A DNA stretch of 64,000 bases from Mercurialis annua (GCF_937616625.2 NC_065577.1:38841001-38905000), one strand, 5' to 3'. Shown: positions 21,631 through 35,233, counted from the stretch's first letter. Notes: generated by a model not told the origin, from the letters alone. Numbers and translations: made by a program.

Positions 21631-21968
21631 TGGTAAGGCGCTCTTTTAGTTTAAGTGAGGTCGCGGGTTCGAACCGTACTCATGTATGCAGCCGTTTAAA
21701 ACTTGGGGCCAGAGCTTTGCCTCCCGTAAGGGACCTACCCGGCTCGAGTGGGGATTAATCTGAATGTGGAAGGTTTAAAGGTGCCGTTTCATAGTTGGAA
21801 CCCGTTCAGGACACCTCATGATCAGATCAAAAAAAAAAATTAACTGTGGTTTTTACCCGGCTCGAGTGGGGATTAGTTTGAATGTGGAAGACTTAAAGGT
21901 GTCGTTTCATAGTTGGAACCCATTCAGGACACCTCATGATCAGATAAAAAAAAAATTAACTGTGGTTT
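21631..21968 (+). mobile_element. tRNA-type SINE (family B) with tandemly duplicated 3' half
   Basis: It contains GGTAAGGCGCTC and a B box GGGTTCGAACC, the body CTCCCGTAAGGGACCTACC and an A-rich end (about 21829-21839). The 118-bp segment starting ACCCGGCTCGAGTGGGG (21737) is repeated immediately (21855-21968), including the A-run and TTAACTGTGGTTTT. Its relative at 11285-11781 lacks this duplication. Confidence 0.75.
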
Positions 21969-22400
21969 TGTTAAGATATAAAGAATTAATCTATCAACAG
22001 TTATGGATCATTTTGCAATATATGTTATATTTTTTAAATATTGTTAGTTTAGTCCATTGCGTTGTCAAATATTATTTGTCATGAAGGCTTTTCAAAAAGA
22101 GAGGTGAATTGAACTTACATTATTTACAAGATATTAAAAAATATGGCAATTCACCTTCCCAATTAGCTACCAAGATCAAAATAGGATTTAAAAAGTATTT
22201 AACTCGAATTTATATGTATGACTATATTTAATATATTTTATTTCTAATGATTTCTTATATTTGCATTTGTTTTCAATGGATTATTCATTAGATGGTTTAA
22301 ATTAGGTTTTCCAAACATTAATTATCAAACCAATTACTGCAATCAAGTTTAATTTTTCGAAACCATCCATTACACCATTGCCTCTACACAAGAAAGTAAA
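21969..22400. other. Downstream flank of the second B3 gene
   Basis: AT-rich with no open frame of note. The 3' flank that the other three B3 copies share is not found here, so this copy has a different 3' end. Confidence 0.45.
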
Positions 22401-23367
22401 TTATGAACAATGTTCACAATTCTTGAAAAAAGAAACTAAAAATGTAATTTCAGCTCCTTTAATAAGCTCAAATGCACAAACATCACCAACTTCCAATTGA
22501 TTATCTTCACCAAAAACCCTCCAACCCTGACATATTTTTGCAGTTGCTTTTCTATTGCTTCCAAAATTTGGTATATAAAGTTTGACAGGCCACCTTTTTC
22601 CATCCATAATTCTCAAGATTGCATTTCCATTCTTCTTGTTAAAATTTTTCCTAGCAAAGCTCGCCGGTATAGTCTGCATAAGAAACCGTAAAAATAGCGA
22701 AAAAAATATAAAAAATATTAAAATTTGAAGGAATTAACTGATACTTACAATTTTATCTTCAGAATGCACATATGATGGTTGCATTACACTCATAAAAAAT
22801 GGATGTTTGGATTTGAACGTTTCACTTGCTTTTTTCAGCGCTCCGCGCTTTTCCTTAGCGTATAATCTTTGTTTTCTTACAATAATTTCGGTTGGTTCTT
22901 GAAATTCTTCTTCAAGATCAGTTTCATTATCAAGATTGACAATTTGGATGAATGGATAGTCAATTTCAGTAGCAGATTTATCAAATATTAGCACATTAAA
23001 ATATTGAGAAGTAATCTTTCGATGGAACTCAAAAACTAACAAGTGCCCGTGTGCTAACCCGTAGCGATCCGCAAATTCTTGCCAACCGTTTTGCAGCCAA
23101 ATCTCGTCGTCGCATTTGTTCAACTCTATTTTCCAAGATTCACCATTGCATACCTTAAGGAGTACTACATGACTTGACAAATGCTTACCATATAATCTAA
23201 CAAATTTCTTTGGAATACCCTAAAAAAACAGATTAAATGAAGAAATTAAATATTTGTTGCTCATATTAAATTAAATAATAAAAAAAAGGGCAAGCTCTAC
23301 TTACAAGTTTTTCGTCACGAATGGTCCGATCAAGTATTATCTTGAAGAAACGAGGTGTGCTTGCCAT
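22401..23367 (-). CDS. REM-type protein with two B3 DNA-binding domains (three exons)
   Basis: Exons 23367-23305, 23219-22749 and 22673-22401 join in frame (GT-AG) to give 268 residues starting MASTPRFFKIILDRTIRDEK. Domain 1 (about 5-100) has SWKIELNKCDDEIWLQNGWQ and YGLAHGHLLVFEFHRKI, almost identical to the gene at 5608-6825. Domain 2 (about 155-268) has HPFFMSVMQPSYVH, TIPASFARKNF, WPVKLYIPNFG, GWRVFGEDNQLEVGDVCAFELI and differs strongly from that paralogue. The linker is read through without the intron the paralogue has at the corresponding place. Expected role: nuclear B3 transcription factor, target unknown. Intact, with the same conserved upstream block as its paralogue. Confidence 0.85.
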
Positions 23368-23640
23368 TGTTGAAAAGCTCTTCAATGGAGTTAAAAAATA
23401 TGTTCATCAATAATTTGTAAGGCCATCTATATATATGAAGGGTCTGGGTATTTAATTTGATTTAGATTAGTCATATCAATAATCATTAAATACTACACTT
23501 ACTGATGGATCATTTATTTACCCTACTTGTATTGACTATACATATTAAGTAGCGTGAAAGAGAAGAAAGGTTTACCCTAATACTAGTATAGACTATGAAA
23601 ATAAGAAATGCATTTATGGTGATTAATTATGTTGCTTAAG
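23368..23640 (-). promoter_or_regulatory. Upstream region shared with the other intact B3 gene
   Basis: It carries the same ordered blocks as 6826-7090 (GGGTCTGGGTATTTAATTTG, CATATCAATAATCATTAA, ACTGATGGATCATTTATT, AGCGTGAAAGAGAAGA), with small indels. Likely 5' UTR plus promoter. Confidence 0.55.
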
Positions 23641-25260
23641 CATGTATATTAGCTCTGCATTTTTTAAAAATCTTTTTTATAAATAAATAGAACAAGTTTT
23701 CAGTTTCATCAATCTTTATACTTGCTCATCATCAATCTTTATACTTGCTCATGTATAAAAAAGATTTTGCTGGCTATTTTGGTTGATATGAAAAATTGAT
23801 TGGTATAATTAAAGTTGGCCTGATATATATCATCACTTTGCATGGGAGATAGTAATAGGTTAAATATTATTACAAACATATATAGGAAATTTATATATTT
23901 ATCTAAAATATATAAGTATTTGTATTATTTATCTCAATAAAAAAATTTAAAAACATCTCATGTTTATTTTAACTTTTTGTTTTTACCCTCTGTGTCCAAA
24001 AATTTCGTTATCATAACATAATTATCATATTATAAAATAAAATTTTATTCTGCAATTTTATTCTATGTAATTTATCATAACGATATCTTAACTTTTATCA
24101 TAATCTTATTATAATATTATCATAAACATATCATAATATTATCATTACCGTATAATGTAAAATTAGTTTACATATTTCATCATAATGTTATCATAACTAT
24201 ATGATAATATTATCATAAATGTATCATAATATTATAATAACCGTATAATGCAAAATTATTTTACATACTTTATCAAAACCTTATTATAAATTTTATCATA
24301 ATTGTATAATAATATTATCATAACCGTATAATACAAAAAATATTTTTACGTACTTTGTTATTAACCTTATCGTAATATTATGATACGATTATGATAATCA
24401 AAACACAATTTTCTACATAAAATCATTCTTTCTGCAGATTTTATATTTGAAATTGAAACAATGGTTTGTAATTAATTTCAAACTGAAATAAACATTGATA
24501 GTCAATATCAAAAACTGCTTTTATTGATCTTTTTTTAAAATCACGATTTAAAATAAACATTTTCAGAGGGAGAAAGAAAAAAATTGTTCATAAAAATTTT
24601 AAAGCAATTTTTTTAGATTTGGAATTAAAATAAATCGTTATAATGACCAAAAACTAAAAGAACTTTGTAAAATTGAATTCAGAGGAGCAATGGAGTAGAA
24701 CGGCAATAAATTGGAGAAAAAAATGATAAGAGAGAGATTGCACATAAATTGTTTGAGAGAAAAATAGTACATAAAATATTTTTATTAAAAAAATAGATAT
24801 TAATATAGTAGAACAAATTTTAGGATAAAATATAAAAAAATCAAATGCTAAAAACTTTTTTCTCTAAGCATTCCAAATAAAAATCTTAATCATATTAAAA
24901 AATGAAATGTTTACTCTAATTTTTTTTGAAAACATCCAATCTCTTGTTCCTTTTTTTTCTTCAGCCCTCACTTCTAATAACAATGGATCACTGTCTTATT
25001 CTTAGTCCGAGGAAATTAATTTTCCAGAGTTAAGTAGAAAAGCAATCTGTTCATTTAACCATATTATGAGAAATTTTATAACTATCATATGATTAATGAA
25101 AAAGAAATAGACATAATATTCCAGAAATACAAGAAATGGAGGCCATGAAGAGTCTAAATGAATCATTAAATTACTACACCTATTTATTTATAAAAATATA
25201 AAGTTTAAGCAAGAATAATTATATTGAAACAGAATAAAATAGATTTCCTTTTTTTTAACC
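23641..25260. other. Gene-free AT-rich stretch
   Basis: No coding region is supported. It holds the degenerate TATCATAA array (24040-24400) and otherwise simple AT-rich sequence up to the LINE. Confidence 0.5.
24040..24400. repeat. Degenerate tandem array, unit about 85-95 bp
   Basis: Three units begin with ACCGTATAATGTAAAATTAG-like sequence (about 24149, 24240 and 24323), and each continues through TTTACATACTTTATCA and several TATCATAA words. Shorter TATCATAATATTA motifs fill the spaces. Confidence 0.7.
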
Positions 25261-25264
25261 GTTT

Positions 25265-28200
25265 CCTTCTCTTTCTTTCTCTCTCTCTCTCTGAGCACTA
25301 GAAAGAAATAACCGTTTTCTTCACGCCGTAGCCAATGGCGAAGAGGAACACTCGGAAGAAGATGGTTTCACATACTCAATTGACTAAGGAAGATGGTGAT
25401 TGTAATACTCCGATGGAATTTACTGTTGGACTAGAGAAAGTGGAAATTCATTTGGAGAATATTCAAGATTCTCACAATGTGAATCCAGTTGCGAAATTGT
25501 AGATACCTGTTATGGATGTTGTTCTTGAAATTCTTGGGAAGACAGATGAAGGAGAATTATTGAGAGATCCAATCGAGAAACCTAAGAATTGGAGTTCGTT
25601 GTTCCAGGATAATCGGTCAAGAACCCTGAAAAGTGAATTGAAGTATATTCCTCCTGCCATTAAGGATGGTGATCGCATTGTTCAATTCAACTCAATTGAA
25701 GTAGCGAAGGAAGAATATAGATGGAAAAATGCATTGATTAGCTGTGTTTATGGGTTATTCCCTAAATTTGAAAGGATCTCCTCTTTTGTGAAGAACAGAT
25801 GGGGTAATGAAGGTCTGTTGAATGTTACAAGTGAATGCTTCTATGTTCATGTTTGAATTTGATAGTGAGGAACAATGCGACAAGATTTTGGGGACTGGAC
25901 CTTACACCTTCGATTAGAGACCATTTATGCTCAAGAAATAGCATCCAAGAATGGTGATGGATCCCTCTGCTGTCAAAACTATCCCTATATGGATCCAACT
26001 ACCTGGTCTACCATGGGAATTTTGGACTTCGGATATGCTTAGTAAGATTGGAAGTATATGGGAATCTCCACTATACTGTGACCAATGCACTGTCAACAGA
26101 ACAAAACTCTCCTTTGTTAGTGTTTTGGTAGAAATGGATATTACAGGTGTTTTCCCAGGAAATGTCATTCTCCAGGATGAAAAATGCAACCAGTTCAGCC
26201 AGAGGATTGATTATGAGTGGAGGCCTCAAAAGTGCACTAAGTGTAATAGACTAGGTCATTCCAATAGTAATTACAGAATTATGCCTAAGAAGATTGAGAG
26301 TGCTAAAGTTACGCCTATTATGAATGAAGACCTATATGTGAAGCAGCAAAGTCCAATTCAAGAGGAAGGGATATTATAGAGCAGATTGTTGTTGAGGATT
26401 CATCTGGAACTCGAAAAAAGGAAATGCCTCATATTCAGGTAAGCCTTAATCCTTTTGGCAACTTGAATATTGATACTGTTGTGGATTCTGTGAGTGAGAA
26501 GAGTAGCATTTGTAAGACTGTATGAGTTATTGGGGAAGGTAGGAAAGGCAGGAATCCTACCAAGCCCCCTAACATTGCTAAATATTAGGAGCTTGGAATG
26601 TTAGGGGAATTAATAACCCCCTAAAGCAGTCAGAGGTTATCTTTCCGATAAAAAAAAATTGAAAGTCATAGACCTTATTGAAACAAGAGTTAACAGGAAT
26701 AATTTTGAGAAAGTCTGGAAAAACTTAAAAAAGAAGTTACATGATTGGGAAGTGTTCTTGAACTATGATAGTTCTGAAATGTGTAGAAGTTGGGTTATCT
26801 TCAATAAGAATGAAGTTGAAGTGACTATGGCAGAAGTTCACTAGCAACACATTCATTGTAAGATTCAGCATGATAAGGAAGTTTTTTGGTGCACATTTGT
26901 TTATGGCTCTTATGTTGCTTCTGAGAGAAAGGATTTATGGAGTAGTATGGGTGCTATTGGGAATCAGATGAATGGAAAATGGCTAGTGATAGGAGATTTT
27001 AATGTTGTTCTGGATAATAGGAATAGGATGGGAGGCAATGATATACTCTCAAGCTGCCATGGAGTTTCAAAATTGGGTTAGGGAGGCAAACTTAGATGAA
27101 ATGAGTCATGTTGGCCTAATTGTACTTGGTGCAGCAATTATATTGGAGAGGGTAGAGTCTGGAGAAAGATTGACTGGTGTTTCATCAATGAAGAAGGTGC
27201 TAAGTCTTGGGAAAACATCTTCTATGAAGTGCTCGCCCCTGGAATCTCTGATCATTCAGCTATGATTGTTACCTTGAAAACTCCCCTGCCTGATAGAAAA
27301 TCTTATTTTAAATTCTATAATGCTTGGTGCAAGCATGATAACTTTTTGGAGATAGTCAGAAATACATGGGATCAAAATGTATCTGGGTACAAGATGTATC
27401 AAGTTTACTGCAAGTTGAAGGCTCTCAAAAAGGAGCTTAGAAAGCTAAACAAAGATGAATTCTGTGATATCTCCAAAAGAGTGGAAGATGCTAGAAGCAT
27501 GCTGAATTCTTTACAAGAGAATCTGAATCTTGATCCTGGGAATCAAATTTTGCAGGAAGAGGGGAGAGCTTGTAGTAGTCATTTGTATAAAATGATTAGA
27601 TGGAAGGAGGATATTCTGAGACAAAAGTCAAGAGCTATCTGGATCAACTTAGGTGATCATAACACCAAGTTCTTTTATAATAGCATTAAGCAAAGACAGA
27701 CCAAGAAAAGAATTAGATCTCTTACTCTAAAACATGGTTCTTTTACTGAGGACCCTCAAGTTATTAAAGAAGAAATTCTGAATCACTATCAGAACTTTCT
27801 TGACACAAATAAACCAGGGAGGACTCATGTAGACCACAATGTGTTTATGGAAGGTAAGATCCTGGCAGGTGAGGAGATAGAGATGCTGGATATGTTGGTG
27901 TCTGATGCTGAAATCAAGGATGTTATGTTCTCTATTAATGGAGACAAAGCTCGTGGCCCTGATGGTTATGGAAGTGATTTCTTTAAAAAGAGCTGGAATA
28001 TTACGGGATCTGATATAATCAAGGCTATAAAAGACTTCTTCAATTTAGGGAAAATGCTTAATCAAGTTAATGCTACCATCATCACCTTGATCCCTAAAAT
28101 TCACAATCCTATAACTACTGGAGATTACAGACCAATAGCATGCTGTAATGTGATTTACAAATGCATCTCTAAGGTCCTCACTAATAGAATCTGCAAAGTC

Positions 28201-30408
28201 ATTGGTGGTTTAGTTAGAGACACTCAATCTACCTTTATCCCTTCAAGAAGCATAGCAGATAATGTTCTTGTGGCTCATGAGATTCTTAACAATTATCATA
28301 GAGGAGATGGAGGTTCTTGTGCAATGAAGATAGACATTCAGAAAGCTTATGACTCTCTTGAATGGGATTTTGTGGAAGAGGTCTTATATGGTTTTAGATT
28401 TCCTGGTAAATTCATTGAAATCCTTATGGCTTGCATCAGGATAGTGAAGTTTTTCATTATGGTTAATGATGAAGCTATTGGGTTTTTTGAAGGAAAGAAA
28501 GGGCTTAGACAGGGAGACTCTATCTCTCCCATTCTCTTTATGTTGTGCATGGAGTATTTCACCAGACTAATGAGTAAGAAGATAGGGCAATCCAAATAAT
28601 TTATATTCCATAAAAACTGCAAGAAAATGAACTTGTTTCAATTTTCATTTGCTGATGATCTCTTTTTATTCTGTGGGAGTGATATGAACTTTATCAAGGT
28701 CATCAAAGCCACTTTAGATAAATTTGCTAAAGTGTATGGTCTCCTTTCTAATAGAGCAAAAAGTGTAGTTTTTTCAATGGAAATCCAGGTAATAAAGAAG
28801 CCATCTTAGATATCATGGGGTTTAAAGAAGGGAGTCTCCCAATCAAGTATTTGGGAGTTCCTCTTATAGCCACTAGATTGTCCAAATCCCATTGTAGTGA
28901 GTTGATTTCTAAGATCACAGCTAGAATTGCCAAGTGGACCTTTAAGAATCTCTCCTATGCAGGCAGACTACAGCTTATCAACTCAGTATTACTTTGCATG
29001 AATGTCTATTGGTGCTCTCTATTCATCCTGCCAAAGTCAATTGTTAAAGGGCTTGAGTCTATCGGCAGAAACTTTCTCTGGTTTGGTGTTAATGACAGTA
29101 AGAAAGGTGGTCTGGTAAATTGGAACATTGTCTGCAGCAGGAAGAATGAAGGAGGCCTAGGGATTAAGCATGTCCAGCTAGGTAACATTGCTGCCATCAC
29201 TAAACATGTGTGGAACTTAGTCATTCAGAAGCCTTCTATCTGGGCTAAGTGGATTACCACAATTAACTTAAAGAGAATGAGCTTATGGAGATTAGTTAAG
29301 CCAAACAATGCATCATGAAGTTGGGGCCAGATTCTCAAGTTAAGGTCAGTCATTTATACCATGTTCATATACAAGTTAGGAGATGGTAGCTCTTTTTCAT
29401 TCTAGTTTGATCCTTGGATGGATGGCAAGTCTGTTACTGAAAAATTCCCCGAGATTAGTATTAAAAACTCAGAAATCCCTAAGACAAATAAAGTTTCAGA
29501 CTGCATAAAAGATCAGTGTTGGAACCTGCTAGATCCTATTGACACTTGCACTCAAGAAGCTTGGGATTATATTAAGTCTAATTATCAAACCAATTCTAAT
29601 AGAGATAAGATCTCCTGGAGGCCTAACCCAAATGGTCTGTTCTCAACCAGTAGTGTCTGAAGCAGCTACTACCCAACAAAAGCAAAATTAACAGGCATCA
29701 TCTAATTTGGTATGCAGGAAACGTGCTCAGGTACTCTTTCACTACTTGGTTGGCACTTAATAACAAGCTTAATACAAAAGATAAACTTCTTAAATGGGGG
29801 TTTGTCCCTGATGATAAATGTAGTTTCTGTAATATAGCCATTGAGACAACTAGACGCCTTTTCTTTTCCTGTCCTTATTCTTCTGAGATTTGGAAGAAAG
29901 TTTTAGTGTATTTGGGATTTCACATAAGCCCCGATTGCTGGAATAGAGATGTTAGCTTCTTTACTAGAAGAGGGAGAGGAAAATTTAAAGCTGCTAAAGC
30001 CAGGAAAATTGGTTTCTCTGCAGCAGTTTACCAAATTTGGTATGCAAGGAATGACTTGATCTTCAACAAGAAAAAGAATTTGTCTTTAACAGAGTGAAAA
30101 ATAGCATTGAGATGAGATGTTGAGCTAGCTGAGCTCTGATTTATTGGTCAGTGATGGCTATATTTTGTGTCTGTTCTTTACTGTAGTGCTTTGTCCTTCT
30201 TCTGGGGCATTTGGAGCTAGGCTAGACAGCTTAGGGCCTGAAGTGGCTTAGTGTTGTTTTGCCTGTTTATATTGGTTTGTTCCCCTGGGCGAGGGCTTGT
30301 CCTCCTTTGTGCTTAGTTAGGCCTTTTAGTTTCTGGGCCTATGAGTTGTTTGGTGTATCTCTCTATTAGCAATATATTTGCTTCTTTTGGTGATTGACAA
30401 AAAAAAGT
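25265..30408 (+). mobile_element. Near full-length L1-type LINE, inactivated
   Basis: It has a CT-rich 5' end, then ORF1 (from ATG 25335, MAKRNTRKK) with a DUF4283-like region and the CCHC knuckle CTKCNRLGHS, then ORF2 with endonuclease motifs (GAWNVRGINNPLKQ about 26590; WLVIGDFNVVLDN about 26980; GISDHSAMI about 27240), reverse transcriptase (KARGPDGY, YRPIACCNVIYK, MKIDIQKAYDSLEWDF, GLRQGDSISP, FADDLFLF) and a terminal zinc-finger region (CSFCNIAIE...FFSCPYSSEIW, about 29818-29900). A GT-rich 3' UTR ends in a short A-run (about 30399-30406). Several stops and frameshifts (for example the TAG at 25501) kill both frames. The length is normal for plant L1 elements. Confidence 0.9.
27229..28599 (+). 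pseudogene. LINE reverse-transcriptase segment (longest open part of ORF2)
   Basis: A continuous 456-residue frame covers the end of the endonuclease (SDHSAMIV) and the fingers/palm of the reverse transcriptase, up to GLRQGDSISPILFMLCMEYF. The catalytic FADD comes after a stop, in a new frame at 28627. The protein would copy LINE RNA at a nicked target, but the broken frame means this copy cannot do so by itself. Confidence 0.88.
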
Positions 30409-31089
30409 AAGTTATTTTGTTGAGGAAATTACACTCTATACCCCAATTTCTATAAAAGTATACATTAGTGACTCATACAATATTTTTATGCAGAAATCTC
30501 TCAAAACATTTTAAAGATTTATATTTATACCTCAATATAAATTTAGTCCTATTTTACCCCTAATTATATCGTCATTCTCAGTGACTCAACCTTCCATTTA
30601 AATCTCTTTCAACCTCACTTTTTTACATCTCTGTCACCGTCGCCATCCACGCCCTACCCTGCTCCGACGACTGCCATCCACGCCTTTTCCTGCTCCAACG
30701 ACCGCCTATGACTTCCATTTATGCTCCAACAACAACTAACGACGCCGCAATCATCAACATCAACCGATAACCTTTCGTCAAATCTCAGAAAACAACGGCA
30801 ACCATCTAGCTTATGCTCCGACGACCGCCTTTTACGTTCCAAAAATCAATGACTACTGCTGCAAATGGCGTCGGTGCTACGGAACTATAATCGATGCTAC
30901 TACTATCAGAACAACGCTTCAAATTAAAAAAAATTCTCTTTATGGTGGACTTGCATTTGTCGGCATTAAATGGGTAGATCCTCCTTCCACAGATATTTAG
31001 TGTCTTTTACCCCTTGCTTGATTCTGAAAATCACACATTTAACTTTTAATAATATAGGTTTCTAATGTAATATTTGAAAATAAGGATAT

Positions 31090-31170
31090 TGAGAAGGCTC
31101 AGATTGGATTTACTTGGACTGTGCAGTTTGATCCTAAAAATGGAGGGGCTTGGAATAATGTCACTTATTT
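31090..31170 (+). other. Possible captured exon fragment
   Basis: The region AGGCTCAGATTGGATTTACT...GGACTGTGCAGTTTGATCC has balanced composition and reads as IEKAQIGFTWTVQFDPKNGG, unlike the AT-rich surroundings. The preceding word AATCACACATTTAACTTTTA recurs at 31328, so the segment lies between direct repeats. I do not recognise the protein family. Confidence 0.3.
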
Positions 31171-31759
31171 TTTTGTTATCAGTTGTTCATCCTTTGACTT
31201 TCCTCTAATTTGTTTGATTTTTTTGAATCCTTTTCGTTTCATAATAATACTGATGAAATCATAACTGCATAAGGTTCTTATCATCCCTTTCTTGCAGCTT
31301 TTCGAAAGTGGCCATTAAACCTACAGAAATCACACATTTAACTTTTAATAATATAGGTTTTGTTTTCTGTGTTTGGAAAATAAGATGAGAGTGTTGGAAG
31401 GTTTGGACCACTGTAAGAAAAATTTACAGAAGAAGGATATGAAGCTAGAATTTTTGGAAAAATATATTTTTTGTTTTGGTCAACTTTATGTTAACTTTTA
31501 ATTTTATATTTAGGTTTGTGATGTAAATTAAACATTTTTTTAATTTTATCGAATGTTTTTAAATTCTTTTATATTATATTTTTTACCTTTTTAATTGTTG
31601 TAACTTGCTATCAATCGCGTATAAATTTGAAATCAATTTTTAATTATTAAATATTACATCTAGTTAAAAAGAATTTTAATTTTTGATGTATAAGAGTGTA
31701 CCCGTAAGAGAAATTATTTTATTAAAAAAAGATTTAATTTAATGATAATAAACTCCAAA

Positions 31760-32200
31760 TAAAATAAATATCAACTAAAAATCAACTAAGTATTAACCAA
31801 ATATCAACCAATTGACTTTCATTTTTATTTCGCGACACTGTTCAAAACTATTATTACCATTTTCCCTTTTTTATGGTTGACAAGCGTCAATTTTGACTGT
31901 TGTAATGAGTTTTATTTAATATGTTGAAACTTTTATTTTGTGATTTTCCCAAGTTAAATGTCAACCGAAAATCAAATATATGTCAACTACAAATGAACTA
32001 AATGTCAACTGAATATCAATTGAACGTCAACCAAAAATTAACTAAATGTCAACTATAAATCAACCAAATATCAACTGAATATCAACTGAACGTCAACCAA
32101 AAATCAGCTAAATGTCAACCAAAAATCAACTAAAGTCAACCGAATATCAACTAAATATCAACCGACTGTCAACCGAATACCAATCGATAATCAACCAAAA
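31760..32200. repeat. Degenerate AAATATCAACC-type tandem array
   Basis: The 10-12 bp words ATCAACTAAA, TGTCAACTGA, CGTCAACCAA and ATCAACCAAA fill the region. A second patch lies at 32750-32860 and a similar array lies at 9363-9900. Inside the 4.3 kb MULE-like element. Confidence 0.75.
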
Positions 32201-32361
32201 CCAAAATTGGACAGATTTTAAAGAAAAAAAAAAATCAAACCGATTTAAATGAGTTCGATTGTTGGTTTAATCAAGCTGAGTCAAATTGTAATATACCATG
32301 TATTTTAAAAGAAGAATTTCAACATATTAAATAAAACTCATTAAAACAGTTGAAATCAACA

Positions 32362-32521
<160 letters not shown>

Positions 32522-33709
32522 ATTAAGAGTTGATTGGAAATTTGGAAATTTATTCACGGATGATAATAAATTGTACATCAAAAAAAGAAATGGTGATGAA
32601 TTATGTATTATCATGTCTGATTGATTCTAATTGATACCAAAAGAGAAAAAAATTGTAACAATTAAGAAAAAGCAACATCATTCCTCCATCATTAGCTTTA
32701 AATAAATCTATATTTATAACTTAAACTAATTTGTCGACATAAGTCTTAGATCAACCAAACATCAACCTAAAATCAACCTAAAATCAATTTAAAATCAACC
32801 AGAAATCAACCTAAAATCAACAAAATATTAACTAAATATCAATATAAGATTAATCAAATATTAATGTATATTTTTTTTGTCTCAATTTCATTTTAATTTT
32901 TTTAGTTTTATTTCACGTACAATATTATTTTCTTCGCCATTGCAAAAAAATCAAATATCAATAGAAATGAGTTAATCATGTGTTTTTGTAATCATGGGAC
33001 AAGTCATTGCCAACTATATAATAGATATTTATATTATTTATATTATCATGAATCAACTTTATATTTAAAATATATATTTTATCAATTTATGTTATACTTT
33101 TATAACCATAAATCAACTTATTATCAACTCTATATTTTATTACCTCATAAACCTTCGGTATAGTTTTTTAAATAAAATAATTAGAGAAAAATATGTATGG
33201 TTCATTTTATATTAATTATTTCTATTATCTTTGTTAAAATTTATTTATTTTAATTTTGTTGTTTACATATTAGTTGTTATAATTTGTTTTAATATAAATT
33301 TGAAATCAGCTTTAAATTTATTTTTTCCATATCAATTTCAGTTTATATTAGGTTGATTATTAGTTTAATCAACTGTACTTCAATTCTATTTTCAATTGTA
33401 TATGTTAAAATATTTTTACTATAATATGTTAAATGTATAGTTAAAAATACAAACATAGAAAAATATGCACTTTCAATTTAAAAATGATTTTATTTTTTAG
33501 ACAGTTAACATCAAGTTGATTCCAGAATCATTTCAGGTTCATTTTCCGGACTGAAAAATGCTTTAAGAATACAATAATTTTATAAACACAAAAAGATCCA
33601 AATCAATTGCATTGATATCAACCTAACAATGATCAAACACATTGCATCTTGCATCAAACTGCAATGGTTCAAGATAAAGATACCAAAATTAACGAATACA
33701 CCATAAAAC

Positions 33710-33828
33710 TCATCGTATTTGCTCTAATTTAAGCACCATCGTAATAATAACTTCATCCAATTTCACATGACGTGACATTAGTTCATCTGAGCCGAATGTT
33801 TCCATTACAGGGCCTGGCTTGGCAAGTC
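33710..33828 (-). other. Possible captured terminal exon, 38 codons
   Basis: On the minus strand, CCCTTTTGCAG is a good 3' splice site. In phase 2 it is followed by an open stretch LAKPGPVMETFGSDELMSRH, then VKLDEVIITMVLKLEQIR, and a TGA. Composition is gene-like compared with neighbours. I do not recognise the parent gene. It lies inside the 4.3 kb MULE-like element, which fits Pack-MULE capture. Confidence 0.35.
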
Positions 33829-34693
33829 CTGCAAAAGGGATCCAAGTTATTAATGAACAAATCAAACTTCATATATAATAGAAATGTGGTTGCCATATTT
33901 ATAGCAATTTTTCATTAAGAAGTATCAATGGCAACATAAAAATGAGAAGACAATGCGCAAAATAGATGTCTAAGGAAAACCAACAAGCACCAATTCCTTC
34001 TCTTCTTTTTTCAACTAATTAACAAGACAATTTAAAATTCATATTCCCTTTTCACCAATACTCACTCAATTTTAGTGAATTGGTTTCAATTTTAATTCAC
34101 CTAATAATAATTTAACTATTAAATCAAAAGTTCTCTGTCAAACTAAAACTTTCTCAATTGCAAAATTCAACTATAAAACAAAATCTAAAAACATAAAAAG
34201 ATTAATTAAATGAAATTTTGTTTTTTTAGAAGTACAAACTCACCAAAACAGAGGCTCAGCGTCGATTTTAAGAAGAAATGCAGAGCGGAGGAATGGAGGA
34301 ATAGCAGGGCGGAGGAATGGCAGAACGGAGTAAATGCAGAACAGAGTAACGGAGAAACAGAATAACGGCGGAATGGCGGAACGAAGTAACGGCGGAATGA
34401 AGCAGCGGCTGAACGACGGCAATGATGTGACGGTGATGAGAGAGGATGGTGAAGGAAAAGGAAGAAGAAGAAGAAGAGATGAGTTGTCGTTTTGTTTTAA
34501 ATTTGGTTAAGAAATTAGTAAGGAAGGGCAAACTTGTCCTATTTTAATAATAAACCTCCGTGCTTTTGGTTTTGAGATATTTATGAAAATTTAATTTTTT
34601 TGTTGAGAGATTTTTGCATATCTCTAATAGGTGATGTACTTTTGAAAACAAAAGGACTATTTGAGTGATTTGTGTGCTTAGCCCTATTTTGTT

Positions 34694-35233
34694 TGCATGC
34701 TTGTGAAAAGTTTTTTCTTTTTCTTTGAAATATGTATCTACATGCAAAGTGAATTTATTATCTTTTTGTAATTTTGATAATATTTATATAACTTTTATCA
34801 TTTTTTATTTCCCTCGAATATTTACAATAACACTCATATAATTAACTTATAAGAATATATTTTTTACTAATATGAAAAATAATTCTAACCCTCTCAATCA
34901 ATGAATTTTGACATATTTTTTCATGAATACGTTATGATTTACTACACTTTAATAGTGTGATATATAATCAAATCGAATTATAATGAGCTTTTTATACAAA
35001 ATAGGCTAATAGATTGAAAAACTACAGATCTTTTTTTAATAGTATCCTAATTTTGTAAAACAGTTAATTTTACTCTATTTGTATTTTTGACTTTTAATAG
35101 CACTTTAAATTAGAAAAATTAGATAATTTTATTATTTTAAGGATGAAAATATTCAAAGCAACTAAAATTTAAGGGTCATATCATACTTTTTTTTATGATT
35201 GTATATTATGGAATTGCTGATAATTATACTCTA
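34694..35233. other. Spacer with a dispersed repeat
   Basis: About 34790-34985 is a diverged copy of 1405-1620. No gene. Confidence 0.5.

Noticed and set aside
23880..24900. A suspected large TIR element around the TATCATAA array
   Set aside because: Possible arm words at both sides did not pair convincingly and no flanking duplication was found.
34240..34531. Overlapping open frames of 60-87 codons rich in Pro, Ser and Leu
   Set aside because: They read a low-complexity GGAGGAATGGCGG-type tract inside the MULE-like element. There is no family match by eye and both frames are equally open.
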